Shown here in pieces: positions 30,463 through 42,471 of a stretch of 64,000 bases of DNA. The position numbers and the translations under genes are program-made. Under the pieces are notes generated by a model. That model made no database searches. It had not been told where the DNA came from and saw only the letters and a program-made list of their open reading frames with translations. Positions within the stretch are counted from its first letter, which is position 1, and each line of letters begins with the position of its first letter. Source of the DNA: Rhipidocladum racemiflorum (taxonomy: Eukaryota; Streptophyta; Magnoliopsida; Poales; Poaceae); assembly GCA_036346355.1 (NCBI GenBank), contig CM070572.1, forward strand, positions 41,887,944 through 41,951,943, written 5' to 3'.

Positions 30463-31571
30463 TCTTGCGCCGCCACCACGGCCGTGACCTAGACTTCAGC
30501 GCGCACACGTGAGACCCTGAACAACGTCGCCGGAGCCGCCGCCCGTTCACGCGCAATCGCCAGGAGTTGCCGTAACGCTCGCCAGCGGTTTTGCTGCCGC
30601 CGTCGTCGTCCTCTGCCGCCCGTTGACCCCGGTCCGGACTCACCGCGACGAGACGCACCCGAAGGGATCTCTCACTTCGCCGGAGTGCGCCAGAAACGCC
30701 GTCGGCAAGGTCGTCGTCCTCCGCGCCGGTGAGCCAGCGCCGCCGCAAGCCATCGCCGGACCGCGAGCTCTCTCAGCCGTCCGATCAAGATCCAACGCTC
30801 GAGATCACGCCACGTCATCGCACGGTGAGATCCTGTTCCAAATCCTAGATCCAATCTCCACCGTCGGATCTAGATCCAACGGTCCGAAATCAATGCGTTA
30901 ACCCAAACGCGTCAACACTGGATCTAATCCGCGCCGTTGATTTTCAAACCAACGGCCGAGATTGAGCCACGCGTCCGGGAAGTTGGACCGACGCGGCTGG
31001 GCCAGACGCTGCGTGACGCCGACACGCCACCGCGTGTCGGGCCGCTCGGCCGAACCACACCATGACGTCACGCTGACGTCATGGCGGGCCCGCATGTCAG
31101 CGGTTGTCCCAGCCGAGCGCTGATGTCAGCGATGACGTCACCCGAGTGGGCCCACATGTCAGTCTCACGTGGAGTCGTGGACCGAGTCCACGGTGGACCC
31201 GAGCCGAGCGTGGACCACGTCCATGGACCGGCTGACGTCAGCCGACCAATCAGAGGCTGCCACGTGTCCATGCTGACGCAATAATTAATTTCCGAAAAAA
31301 GAAAATGATTTATTAATTCGAATAATGATTTCAAATTTAGATTCAAACTTCAAACGCTTATAACTTTTGCGTTTCAACTCCGATTTGAGTGATTCAAATT
31401 TCTAAATTTGTATAAAATTGAGATCTACCTAAATATGAATTTTATTTAATTTTTAGACTAAAGTTTTTCTCTGTAATATTATTTAATTGATTATTTAAAC
31501 TTTAAATAATCATAACTTTTGCGTCTTAACTCCAAATTTGACGATTCCAGTTTCTAAAAATCCAGAAAATT

Positions 31572-31799
31572 ATGTTCTCTCTGTTTATGGATTTTATTTG
31601 GAGTTTTGGGATGTTTTTGCCTATTGTTTATTTGGGTATTTGCTATTTGCACGCTTTACGAGTAGACGTTGAAGTGCCGGAAGGATTCGAAGGAGAAGTG
31701 TTGACTCAGGATCCAACTCAAGACCAAGAGCAAGTGCTTTTTGAAGGCAAGTTGTGCTTTGACCATGTTGATCCTATTTCGAAATCTATTTTGATTTAA
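31572..31799 (+). CDS. small LTR-borne ORF, 75 aa, copy in E3 5' LTR (tentative)
   Basis: Open frame identical in layout to 26488-26715 and 28879-29106: a hydrophobic N-terminus (MFSLFMDFIWSFGMFL), then DVEVPEGFEGEVLTQDP and a tail with EGKLCFDHVDP. The equivalent frame in the E3 3' LTR (near 44210-44430) is broken by a small indel. Whether it is translated is unknown. Confidence 0.35.
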   Translation: MFSLFMDFIWSFGMFLPIVYLGICYLHALRVDVEVPEGFEGEVLTQDPTQDQEQVLFEGKLCFDHVDPISKSILI

Positions 31800-33143
31800 A
31801 CTATTGCATGCTAGTTCAATTAGAAACATACTTTGCTTAAACATGGGGATTAGATAAATACCAATTTGCTATATGACACCTTGATTACTTAAGTATGTGC
31901 CATGACCCTTTGTCACCCTAGTTGTGGATTACTAGTTGGACATTATTAAATCGCCAACATGGGTTTAGATCGTTGTAGTATACTGCTTAGACCTGCTACG
32001 TGCTCATGACATGATTTTGGACAATCAAATGTTAATATTGACTTAATGATATATTGAACCTGTTTTGGAAAAGTATCATGTGATGTTGATGGCACGTGGT
32101 GCATGGTAATCAACTGGGGTTTGATAAACGCTTTCGGCCAGGGCATGTGGCAAGAGTAATCAGTGGGCCATTGTGGCATCGGGATGTTGATTTGGTTCTT
32201 CGTAGTCTTGCCCTGGTCACTCTAAGGACTTAACCTTGCAAGCCTTTGAATCTGGTCATACTTGCAACCACATGGCTGGAATGGGACGGCCCTAGTTGAC
32301 TAAGTCGCTAAGGACTCACTTGTGGAGCCTCAGGGTGTCGATTACACCGCTTGTGTGATTGTGCGGGGAGCGTATCGTGGTCGTGGGCCGATACCCATCT
32401 AACGGTGTGTTGGTCCCATACTTCGCCTTGGCTAAGGGAAGGGATGGTGTAGAGCACGAACCGGAGAGGACCACCTGTGTTGTTTGAGGCTTCCGAAAGG
32501 CTTTGTTACGGGAACTCGCCTTTGTGGTGTTTGACTGTATCTTGTGGGTAAAGTGCATAACCTCTGCAGAGTTTAGAATCTATTTAAATAGCCGAGTCCA
32601 CGGTACTGGACAATGCTCGGGAATTACAGTCAAGGGTTAGATTTTCTCAAAAATAACTTTGGTTTGAAAGGATGGATTGGTTTAACAATGAAGATGATGG
32701 AAATGTGGTTAGGATGGGGAAAATGTTTATTAAATTTCTTGAAAAGTTATTTATGCTTTACTTATTTCTACTGCTTTCGAATCTACTTTTATTACTTGTC
32801 AAAAGCTGTTTACTGCAAATATACCTTGAGCTATTCCTTTGTACCAAGCCATGCATATAGTATATTAGCTTGCATTCTGTGCATGACTTGCTGAGTACCA
32901 AGTACTCACCCTTGCCTCAACACAATATCAGTTGAAAAGGAGATTACACCAGCTTTGGAGGAGGAACTCCAAGAAGATCCGTCTACTTAGGGATGCGAGC
33001 CCGATCGGTTGCCTGGTATACTGGATGGCGCCACGAAGTTTATTTGATTTTCCGCTGCTATTATTTTTCTCTGAATAAGTTTCGCCTTGCAAGGCATATA
33101 TTTGTACCTTGGCCATAAGGTCAAGTAACCCTTTGGTTATTTA

Positions 33144-33149
33144 AATAAA
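33144..33149 (+). terminator. polyadenylation signal in E3 5' LTR
   Basis: AATAAA about 130 bases before the LTR end. The same motif is kept at this place in the family's other LTRs, consistent with the end of the R region. Confidence 0.5.
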
Positions 33150-33281
33150 GTACTTTGATAATATCGATTGGTATGATTGTGATATTTACCGATGTTAAAG
33201 ACGGTGTGCACTAGCGCGTTCCTGGACTAGTGCTGAATACACAGAGGGTCCGGATTTGCAAATTCGGGGTCCCGACAGAGG

Positions 33282-33294
33282 TGGTATCAGAGCC
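33282..33294 (+). promoter_or_regulatory. E3 primer-binding site (tRNA-Met type)
   Basis: TGGTATCAGAGCC, four bases after the LTR end at 33277. Confidence 0.93.
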
Positions 33295-33496
33295 ATACTT
33301 GACTGTAGGCTCAACCCTAAGCTAGAATGGTCGTAGTGAGGATAAAACCTATTTTCTAAAGCTAAAAATTTGTGAAGACAAGAAATGACCTCTCGACTTA
33401 TCCCCTTCTCTCTTTTCTTGTCTCTTGCTGAAATTTTCTCTTACCTTGTCACAATTTAAAAATTCCGAGTTCTTACGTAAAGCACTCTTGTGACAG

Positions 33497-34207
33497 ATGG
33501 AGGAAGAGTTCAACTACGTTGATCTGGGAGTTGGTCACTCCGCGGAACTTTGGCATATGCTACAGACTCTCGGGGATTTTGAGAAGCCCCAATACCAAGT
33601 GGAAGTGATCAGCAAGGTGATTGATCAAGGCTTGTGATGTGAAGATTGAGGTACTGCTAGGAAGAAGGGCCTGTGCAATCGCTCGATACATCAGACCGCC
33701 AGGAGATCTACAATGCAGATGGGTATCCAAGAAGTATCACGACGAGCAATGCGGCACATTACCCGTATCTACGCTAGAGAATTGGAGAATACGGTGTTCC
33801 GTTACCATCCTCGCAGCGATAACCTTCTTGACCCGAAGGAGATTCAGGATGAGGATGCCACGGTTACACAGTTAGCACGATTTGTCGTCGCCCAGGAGGA
33901 TGTACTAGATAATACAAGCAAGGAGCTACAGAAGGCCCGCAAGGAGATCACGACAGAGAAGAACAGATGGCGGGAAGCTCAAGAGTATGTGGCACACCTT
34001 CTACGAAGGATTGACGAGTTGGAGATGACTTTGTACGGACTGCACCCAGAGCCGATTTCGAGCTACACGAGCCGATCCGGAGGAGTCGATCTCGATGAGG
34101 ACATCGCTTCTTCGACTACCACAGAGGACACAGCTGGACATGGCGATCAAGTTTCGCTTATGCCACAAAGACCCGCACTGTGCCGTGGAGGTTTTCTCGA
34201 TGAGTGA
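33497..34207 (+). pseudogene. orf0-like frame upstream of gag in E3 (frameshifted)
   Basis: The ATG at 33497-33499 opens MEEEFNYVDLGVGHSAELW. The frame shifts near 33620 (frame with ACDVKIEVLLGRRACAIARY, 33621-33715), then returns to the first frame for MQMGIQEVSRRAMRHITRIY to GHGDQVSLMPQRPALCRGG, ending at 34207. Together this is about 235 codons. The middle part is predicted helical, perhaps coiled coil (LDNTSKELQKARKEITTEKN). I know no domain for it. An orf0 before gag has been described in rice Del-type elements (RIRE3/RIRE8, from memory). E1 lacks this block in both its leaders. Confidence 0.6.
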
Positions 34208-34483
34208 GCATAGGTTCTATAGTGAGACTCCTTCGCCGAGTCGCGTCATAGAATAAAGAGTCACCCTTTAGGCGTTAGACTCCAGAGTTAGTCCAATTTG
34301 GATTTGTTTTGTTTGCTGAGTGTGCAGTATGTGTTGCAAGGCCCTTAGGCATTGTAAGCAGCCATACCAAGTTATTAATAATAAAGTTGGACCTTAAAGT
34401 TACCCCTTTTGCCCCGCATAAGTTCCATATTACTTGTCTATTCTTGTTTCCCTCTCATCTCTAAACCTAGAGCAAATCAACAG
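34208..34483 (+). other. E3 leader between orf0 and gag
   Basis: Non-coding sequence shared with the E1 leaders (for example GCCCTTAGGCATTGTAAGC), ending at the gag ATG. Confidence 0.7.
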
Positions 34484-35711
34484 ATGGTGAACACCCGTGG
34501 AAACTTTGGAGGCAATGGGAGTGGTTCTCGCCCAGCAGAAAACCCCAATGATGGAGCACCAAAGACCGCCATTGATATGCAGAATTTTGGAGCCTTTCTT
34601 GCTGCTCGACTCGCTTGATGCATGCTATGATGCAACAAATGCAGCACGTCATCGCTCAGGCCACGCTAATCAAGTTAATCGTGACCACGCTGTAATACAA
34701 GGTCGCCGAGTTCATGAGGACTCACCCACCCACTTTCTCCGGGAATGCCAATCCATTGGAGGCCGATGATTGGTTAAGATCAATCGAGAGGAAGCTACAC
34801 ATAGCTCAATGCATAGGGAATGAGAAGGTACTCTACGCTTCTCATCGCTTGGAAGGAACAAATACCGAATGGTGGGAGAACTTCGTGCCACGCAAGAGAA
34901 CCTCAAGACATCACTTGGGAAGAGTTCACAACCGCATTCCGACAAAGATCACGTGCCTGAAGGAATCATGGACCTTAAGAAGGAGGAGTTCAGAGCATCA
35001 AGCAAGGTAATCACCGGTGGCCGACTACCTAAACAAGTTCACACAGCTAGCATGCTACGCACTGAGGATGTAGCGACGATAAATCCGCATACCTCGTTTA
35101 TGAAGGGACTCAACTCAGGATTGCAAGTAGGGTTGATCACCCACACCTTCCCAGATTTCCAAGAGTTGGTGAATAAGGCGCTTATTCTTGAGGACAAGCG
35201 CAAGGAACTGGATGAGAACAGGAAGCGCAGGATGCAACAAAGAAGGATCACGCCAGGAACGCATAAATACCGAGAGTTGCACCAAATCAATTCTTCAGAT
35301 TCCAACCACGAGAATGCAACAAGGACACCATCCCCGGACCAAGACCTGTCAATCAAAACTATCGCACCCAGCCCCGCTAGAAACGCTACCTCGGCAAATG
35401 AAGGAACAAGTGAGACGCTGCTACAATCGCAACGAGCCAGGACACTTTGCCAACAGCTTGTCCAAAGAAGACAGCAGAGCGACCCCAGCCGCTTCAACCT
35501 AGGAACCACCCCAGCTAGGACGCCAAAGACAGGAGCCACACCCTGCATCGTGGTGAGAGGCCGAGTCAACCATGTCACCGCCGAGATGCACCTTTGCGAA
35601 GAATGCTACGAGACGTCGTCTTTGGGTAAGTTACTTGTTAACTCGAAGACTGCAATAGCTTTGTTTGACTCGAGCTTCAGATTCGCTTGTTTCGCAAGGC
35701 TTTGCTACTAG
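34484..35711 (+). pseudogene. gag: E3 gag (frameshifted)
   Basis: The ATG at 34484 gives MVNTRGNFGGNGSGSRPAEN, as in E1. A stop near 34616 and shifts near 34600-34700 break the start. The core PPTFSGNANPLEADDWL is at 34720-34770 and HIAQCIGNEKVLYASHRLEG follows. The C-terminal half is read at 34990-35400 (FMKGLNSGLQVGLITHTFPD, FQELVNKALILEDKRKEL). The zinc knuckle near 35420-35466 reads CYNRNEPGHFANSLSK, with two of its ligands lost. The protein is not functional as read. Confidence 0.86.
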
Positions 35712-37368
35712 AAATGATTTGAGAATTGCAAGACTTAAGTGCATGCTTTTAGTTCAAACCCCTGGTTCAACTCCGAACGGAAGTAGGATGTTCCGGTGAG
35801 AATACTAATAGATGGAATAGAGTTCCTAGCAAACCTTATAATTTTGGAGACCTGCACCTTAGATGTTATATTGGGAATGGATTGGTTATCCAAGCACAAG
35901 GTCAGTATTGGATTGTGGACGAAGGACTATCTCGCTTGAGAGCCCGTGTGGGAAGAAAGTGGAATTTCAAGCCACCGCAGCTTAGAGATGGACAAATTGA
36001 TGGTTAACAGCACCAAGGCAATCAGCATAGAGGATGTCCCAAGAGTGAATGAGTACCCAGATGTTTTTTCCCGAAGACCTACCTGGTATGCCGCGACAGG
36101 ACATAGAGTTTGTGATAGAGCTTGTACTGCACAAAGACCGATAGCAAAGAGACCCTATCGGATGTCTACCGAGGAGTTGGTAGAGATGAAGAAACAAATA
36201 GAAGAGTTAATGGAGAAAGGATTTATCGCACCAAGTTAGTCGCCGTGGGGAGCACCAGCTTTGTTTGTCAAGAAGAAGGACGGGAGTTTCAGGATGTGCA
36301 TTGACTACCGTGCACTCAATGAGGTCACCGTGAAGAATAAGTATCCGCTACCCAGATTGATGATTTGTTTGATCAGTTAAGAGGAGCCGGAGTTTTCTCC
36401 AAGATTGATCTCGAGATCGGGATACCATCGCTGAAGATCCGATCGGAGGATATTCAAGATCGCATTCTCGCCAAGATATGGACATTACGAGTTTACGCTA
36501 TGTCCTTTGGGCCGATTTAATGCGCCAGCTTATTTCATGAATATGATGAATAAGGTGTTCATGGAATATTTGGACAAGTTTGTCGTCGTGTTCATAGACG
36601 ATATCCTAATCTACTCCAAGACAGAGGATGAACATGCCGAACACTAAAGGCGAGTTTTGGAAAATCTGAGGGAACAGCAACTTTTCGCCAAGTTCAGCAA
36701 GTGTGATTTTTGGAAGGACAAGGTGGAGTTTCTTGGACATGTAATGACCGCAGAAGGAGTCGCCAGAGATCCAAGCAAAGTAGAAGCTGTGTTACATTGG
36801 GAGCACCAAGATCGTGACCTGCATTCGAGTTTCCTTGGAATGGCAGGATACTACCGCCGTTTCATCGAAGGCTTTTCGACAATTATAAACCTCTTCCGCA
36901 ATTGTCAAGAAGGAAAAGAAGTTTGCATGGACGCCGTAATGTGAGAAAGGATTTCAGGAGTCAAGAAGCGATTGACATCAAGACCGTGTTAGTTCTACCG
37001 ATGTTGCTCAAAGCTTCGATATTTATTGTGACGACGCGCCAAGGACTTGGATGTGTCGATGCAGAAGGGAAAGGTCGCCGCTTATGCATCAAGGCGCTTG
37101 AGGCCGCATGAGGAAAATTATCCGACACATGACCTAGAGTTAGGCTGCCGTAGTGCATGCCTTGAAGATATGGCGTCACTATCTCGATCGGAAATGTATG
37201 TGAAGTATATACGGATCATAAGAGTTTTAAGTACATATTCACCCAATGGATCTCAATATGAGGCAGAGGAGATGGTTAGAGTTAATCAAGGACTACAATG
37301 TTGGAATCCATTACCATCCCGGGAAGGCCAACGTAGTAGCCGATGCTCTGAGTCGGAAAAGCCATACC
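35712..37368 (+). pseudogene. pol: E3 pol, first part: protease, RT, RNase H
   Basis: Protease is reduced to a decayed active-site region near 35660-35690 and MVNSTKAISIEDVPRVNEYP at 36000-36060. RT starts near 36060 with KRPYRMSTEELVEMKKQIEE. It has an in-frame TAG at 36237-36239, then SPWGAPALFVKKKDGSFRM and DYRALNEVTVKNKYPLPR. The catalytic FIDDILIYSK is at 36591-36620. RNase H covers about 36900-37368 and ends with VVADALSRKSH, right before the solo LTR. Several frameshifts are present. Homologous order with E1 is complete. Confidence 0.88.
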
Positions 37369-37373
37369 GTGAG

Positions 37374-40300
37374 TGTAACATCCCAAAATTTTGCTTTTCT
37401 TAAATTCATGTGTGATTTGGCACTTTGGTGAATTTTTGGAATTTTCTGGAATTTATTTGGATTTATTTGGAATTTATTTGAATTTATTCCATTTTGAAAT
37501 AATTAAAGAATTTAAATTTGCAAATAAATTTTTGTTGGAAATATTTTATTTGAGTCCAAAATGATCCAAAATATTTTCCAGAATTTTTCTGGAATTTTTC
37601 TGAGTCTTTTGCTATTTTTAATGAATTAAATGAATTATCAATTATTTTAAATATTAAATCATTGAAATCCAACTCGGGTCAAGTATCGTTTCATCCGACC
37701 GAGTCGGAACCCGAGTCCGACTAACCCGACCGAGCCGTTGACTCGACCGAACCCACTCCTAAACCTAATCAATCCCAACCGTTGGATCAAGATCCAACTA
37801 CCGAGATCCGCCTCACGGCTCGAGCCGAATCGGCCGGATCCGATCGCGCTGCGGCGATCGTGGCCGCTGATCGCGCACGCGGACGGCCACGATTTCGCTG
37901 CCTTCGCCGAAGTCCGAAGCCGGACTTCGCCACGCCCGCCAGAGCGAACTAGGTTTCCGCTTCAGTGCACGGACGCCGAGGCTATTTAAAGCGTGAGACG
38001 CCCCCGAGGTTGCTCCTCATCCTTGCGCACCTCCGTTTCGAGCCATCTCGCCGAGCCGCCACCGTTGAGCCGCATGCCGCCGGAGTTGTCTCTTCCTCCG
38101 CCGCGGTTTGCGCGGCTTCGCTGACGTCCGCTGCCTTCCGCCGAAGGAGCTCAGATCCGAGTCCATCGCGACGACGCACTCCGAAGGAGGTTTATCTCGC
38201 CGAGCACGCCCCAAACGCCGTCGGGCTCGCTGCCGCCCCTGCTCTCCGGCCAAGCCGCCGCCGTGAAGCTATCGCCGTCGCGAGCTCGGAGGACCGCCGG
38301 ATCCAGATCGGACGGTTGAGGTGAGCTCACGTGTTCCCAAACCCGATTAGATCGGATCGCTGGATCAAGATCCAACGGTTCACAATTGCCACGCGTCGTA
38401 GCAGCAAAGGCGAATATAGGATTAGATCTCGACCGCCCGATCTAGATCGAACGCCCACGAGCAACGAGTAGTTTCAACGCGTGTTAACCCTGGATCTAAC
38501 TGCGCCGCTGATTTTCAAACCAACGGCCGAGATTGCGCCACGCCGTCGGGAAGATGGACCGCCGCGGTCAACGCCGGCCCACGCTGGCAGGCGTGACGCC
38601 GACGCCGGCCCGCGTGTCGAGGGGCCGCATGTCGCTGGCGACCTCGCCAGCGCCGACGCCACCCATGACGTCACAATGGGTCCCACTGCCGCACTGCGTG
38701 GCCGAGCCCCGCCGACGCCGATGACGCTACCCGAGAGGGCCCACATGTCGGGCCGACACGTGAGTCGTGGGACCGAGTCCACTGAGACCAAGCCGAGCGT
38801 GGACCAAGTCCATGGACCGGGCCGACGCCAGCCAATCGAGGCTGCCACATGTCCATGCCGACGCCAATAATTAATTTCCAAAAGAAAATGATTTATTAAT
38901 TCGAAATATTGATTCAAATTTAGATTCAAACTTCAAACGCTTATAACTTTTATGCTTTCAACTCCGATTTGAGCGATTCAAATTTCTAAATTTGTATAAA
39001 ATTGAGATATACCTAAATATGTATTTTATTTAATTTTTGGACTAAAGTTTTTTCTCTGTAAAATTATTTAATTGATTATTTAAACTTGAAATAATCATAA
39101 CTTTTATGCTTTAACTCCAAATTTGATTTATTCAGTTTCTAAAAATCCAGAAAATTATGTTCTCTCTGTTTATGGATTTTATTTGGAGTTTTGGGATCTT
39201 TTTGCATAGTGTTCATTTGTGTATTTGCTATTTGCACGCTTTACGAGTAGACGTTGAAGTGCCTAAGGATTCAAGGAGAAGTATTGACTCAGGATCCAAC
39301 TCAAGACCAAGAGCAAGTGCTTTTTGAAGGCAAGTTGTGCTTTGACCATATTGATCCTATTTCGAAATCTATTTTGATTTAAACTATTGCATGCTAGTTC
39401 AATTAGAAAGATACTTTGGTTTAAACCTGGGGGTTAGTTAAATACCAATTTGCTATATGACACCTTGATTACTTAAGTATGTGCCATGATCCCTTGTCAC
39501 CCTAGTTGTGGTTTACTAGTTGGACATTATTAAATTGCCAACATGGGTTTAGATCGTTGTAGTATACTGCTTAGACCTGCTACGTGCTCATGACATGATT
39601 TTGGATAATCAAATGCTAATATGGACTTAATGATATATTGAACCTATTTTGGAAAAGTATCATGTGATGTTGATGGCACGTGGTGCATGGTAATCAACTG
39701 GGGTTTGATAAACAGTTTTCGACCGGGGCATGTGGCAAGAGTAATCAGGTGGGCCAGTGTGGCATTGGGAGTGTTGATTTGGTTTTTCGGGTAGTCTTGC
39801 CCTGGTCACTCTAAGGACTTAACCTTGCAAGCCTTTGAACTGGGTCATACTTGCAACCACATGGCTGGAATGGGACGGCCCTAGTTGACTAAGTCGCTAA
39901 GGACTCACTTGTGGAGCCTCAGGGTGTCAGTTACACCGTTTGTGTGATTGTACGGGGAGCGATCGTGGTCGTGGCCAGGTACCCATCTAATCGGTGTGTT
40001 GGTCCCATACTTCGCCTTGGCTAAGGGAAGGGATGGTGTAGAGCACGTCACGAGAGGACCACCTGTGTTGTTTGAGGCTTCCAAAGGCTTTGTTATGATC
40101 GCTCATTCGCATACTCTTGTATGGCGATTCACTACCGACGTGGTGAGTGGATTGTATCTTGTGGGTAAAATGCATAACCTCTGCAGAGTGTAGAATCTAT
40201 TTGAATAGCCGAGTCCACTGTGATCGACAATGCTCTGAATTACAATCAAGGTTAGATTTTCTGAAATAACTTGGATTTGGAAAGTTGGGTTGGTTTAACA

Positions 40301-40897
40301 AGGAAGATGATGGAAATATGGTTTAGGATGGGGAAAAATGTTATTTAAACTTCTTGAAAAGTTATTTATGCTTTACTTATTTCTCGCTTTCGAATCTACT
40401 TATATTACTTGTCAAATGTCACATAATGCAAATATACCTTAAGCTATTCCTTTGTACCAAGCCATGCATATAGTATATTAGCTTGCATTCTCATTGCATG
40501 ACTTGCCGAGTACCAAGTACTCACCCTTGCCTCAACACAATACCGCTTGAAGAGGAGATTACGCCAAAGATTGGAGGAGGAACTCCAAGAGGACCCGACT
40601 ACTTAGGGGATGCGAGCCCGCCGCCTGCTGTGGTATACTTTGGATGGCGCCACGAAGTTTATTTGATTTTCCGCTGCTATTATTTTTCTCTGAATAAGTT
40701 TCGCCTCACGAGGCATACATTTTGTAACTTGGCCATAAGGTCAAGTAACCACTTTGGTTATTTAAATAAAGTACTTTATTGGTATCGATTGGTATGATTG
40801 TGATATTTACCGATGTTAAGACTGTGTGCACTAGCGCGTTCCTGGACTAGTGCTGAATACACAGAGGGTCCGGATTTGCAAATTCGGGGTCCCGACA
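37374..40897 (+). mobile_element. Tekay solo LTR inside E3, 3524 bp, TSD GTGAG
   Basis: It starts TGTAACATCCC at 37374 and ends GGTCCCGACA at 40897, a complete LTR with no internal region. GTGAG lies on both sides (37369-37373 and 40898-40902). It splits E3 between RNase H and integrase. CTATTTAAA is at 37982-37990. Its U3 differs from the E1/E3 LTRs and is nearer to the E4 LTR at 62193, so it represents a second LTR subfamily. Confidence 0.95.
37982..37990 (+). promoter_or_regulatory. TATA-like box of the solo LTR
   Basis: CTATTTAAA after GACGCCGAGG, the conserved family position. Confidence 0.6.
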
Positions 40898-40902
40898 GTG
40901 AG

Positions 40903-42425
40903 TGCGTTGCTAGCCACAAGTCAGGATGAGTTATGTGAGGATTTTCAAAAGATGAAGATTGAGGTAGTACCTAGCGGATTCTTGGCCGCATTAGAAGTAA
41001 AGCCTACCCTAGAGGATCAGATCCGAGAAGGACAGAAGGATGATGACAAGATCCGCAGGATTAAGTTTATCAAGGAGGAAGGTAAGGCAGAGGACTTCAA
41101 GTTGGATGAGCAAGGCACGTTGTGGATGAAGGATCGCATTTGTGTGCCTAACAACAAGGAGTTAAAGCAACTGATTCTGGAAGAAGCCCATGACTCCAAG
41201 TACTCAATTCATCCCGAAGCGCCAAGATGTATCAGATCTCAAGGAGAGATTCGTGGCCGAGTATGAAACGTGAAGTTGCCGAGCATGTTGCCTTGTGCGA
41301 TGTATGCCGTAGAGTCAAGGCAATGCATCGTAGACCAGCAGGATTGCTACACCGCTAAAAATACCTGAGTGGAAGTGGGAGGAAATCGGAATGGATTTCA
41401 TTACCGGCTTGTCAAGACTCAAGGAGGTTATGACTCCATATGGGTTATAGTGGATCGCTTGACTAAAGTAGCCCATTTTATCCCCGTGAAGACCACTTAC
41501 TCTGAGATAAATTAGCGTAATTGTACATGATCAGATTATCTGCTTGCACGGAGTGCCAAAGAGGATTGTATCTACAGAGGTACCCAATTTACCTCAAGGT
41601 TCTGGAATAAGTTGCATGAAGCCATGGGAACCCGCTTGAACTTCAAGATGTACTCTTATCATCCACACAGACGGATGGACAGACCAAAGAGTCAACCAGA
41701 TTCGAGGATATGTTGAGAGCTTGTGCATTGGCTTATGCTACCTCTTGGGATAAAAGTTTGCCGTGATGCCGAGTTTAGTTACAACAATAGTTATCGACTA
41801 GTTTACGATGTCACCTTTGAGGCATCAGTATGGTCGACCGCTTCGGACGCCTTTGAATTGGAATGAGACCGGCGAGCGCCGTGTCTTTGGGCCTGATATT
41901 CTTCAAGAGGTCAAGAGCAGATCGCCATGATTAGGGAAAGGTTGAAGATAGCCCAATCTCGACAGAAGAGTTATGCTGACAATCGTCGCCGAGACTTGAG
42001 TTTTGAACCAGAGGACTTTGTATACCTCAGAGTTACGCCCCTCAGGGGAGTTAAGAGGTTCCATGCCAAAGGGAAACTCGCACCCGCTATGTTGGACCAT
42101 TTAAGATTTTGAGCCGCAGAGGCGGTTGCTTATCACCGGAGTTGCCACAACAAGTTAGCAGGAGTGCATGATGTATTCCATGTGTCCTGGTTGAAGAAGT
42201 GTCTCCGAGTTCCCGAGGAAATGCACACCGTTAGAATCAATTGAGTTGCAAGAGGATTTGACTTATAAGGAGTATCCCGTGAGGATTCTCGACACAATGG
42301 ATCGAGAAACTAGAAATAAGTCAACCCGCTTCTCAGAGAGTTCAAAGGAGCAACCATGAAGAAAGCGGTTTACTTGGGAGCGCGAAGAGGATTTGAAGAA
42401 GGAGTTTCCAAACCTATTCCTTTAG
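40903..42425 (+). pseudogene. pol: E3 pol, second part: integrase and chromodomain
   Basis: After the solo LTR the frame continues with the RH-IN linker (SALLATSQDELCEDFQKMKI to DEQGTLWMKDRICVPNN). The zinc finger has EEAHDSKYSIHPEAP near 41185-41220 and the CDVCRR pair near 41300. The integrase core starts with WEEIGMDFIT near 41375-41405 and VDRLTKVAHFIPVKT. The second catalytic Asp region near 41560-41600 is damaged by a deletion. The chromodomain is at about 42176-42425 (VSWLKKCLRVPEE, then EYPVRILDTMDRETRNKS, WEREEDLKKEFPNLF). The chromodomain is thought to direct chromovirus insertion to heterochromatin. Confidence 0.88.
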
Positions 42426-42457
42426 TAAGCCCTGAATCTCGGGGACGAGATTCTATT

Positions 42458-42471
42458 AAGGGGGGGAGGTT
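42458..42471 (+). promoter_or_regulatory. E3 polypurine tract
   Basis: AAGGGGGGGAGGT lies directly before the 3' LTR at 42472. It follows the short non-coding tail after the chromodomain stop. Confidence 0.9.

Larger units (their letters stand above)
29816..33277 (+). repeat. E3 5' LTR, 3462 bp
   Basis: It runs from TGTAACATCCC to GGGGTCCCGACA. It contains palindromes of GGATC..GATCC type at 30224-30245, 30330-30351 and 30861-30882, a CTATTTAA box at 30455-30462, an ACGT-rich block (31060-31270), the small ORF at 31572-31799, GAGTACCAAGTACTC (perfect stem) near 32894-32908 and AATAAA at 33144-33149. Confidence 0.94.

Noticed and set aside
32613..32894. 93-codon hydrophobic frame in the E3 5' LTR (similar frames at 45292 and, on the minus strand, at 5519 and 25248)
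   Set aside because: Frame, length and start differ between copies. The hydrophobic character follows from T-rich DNA.
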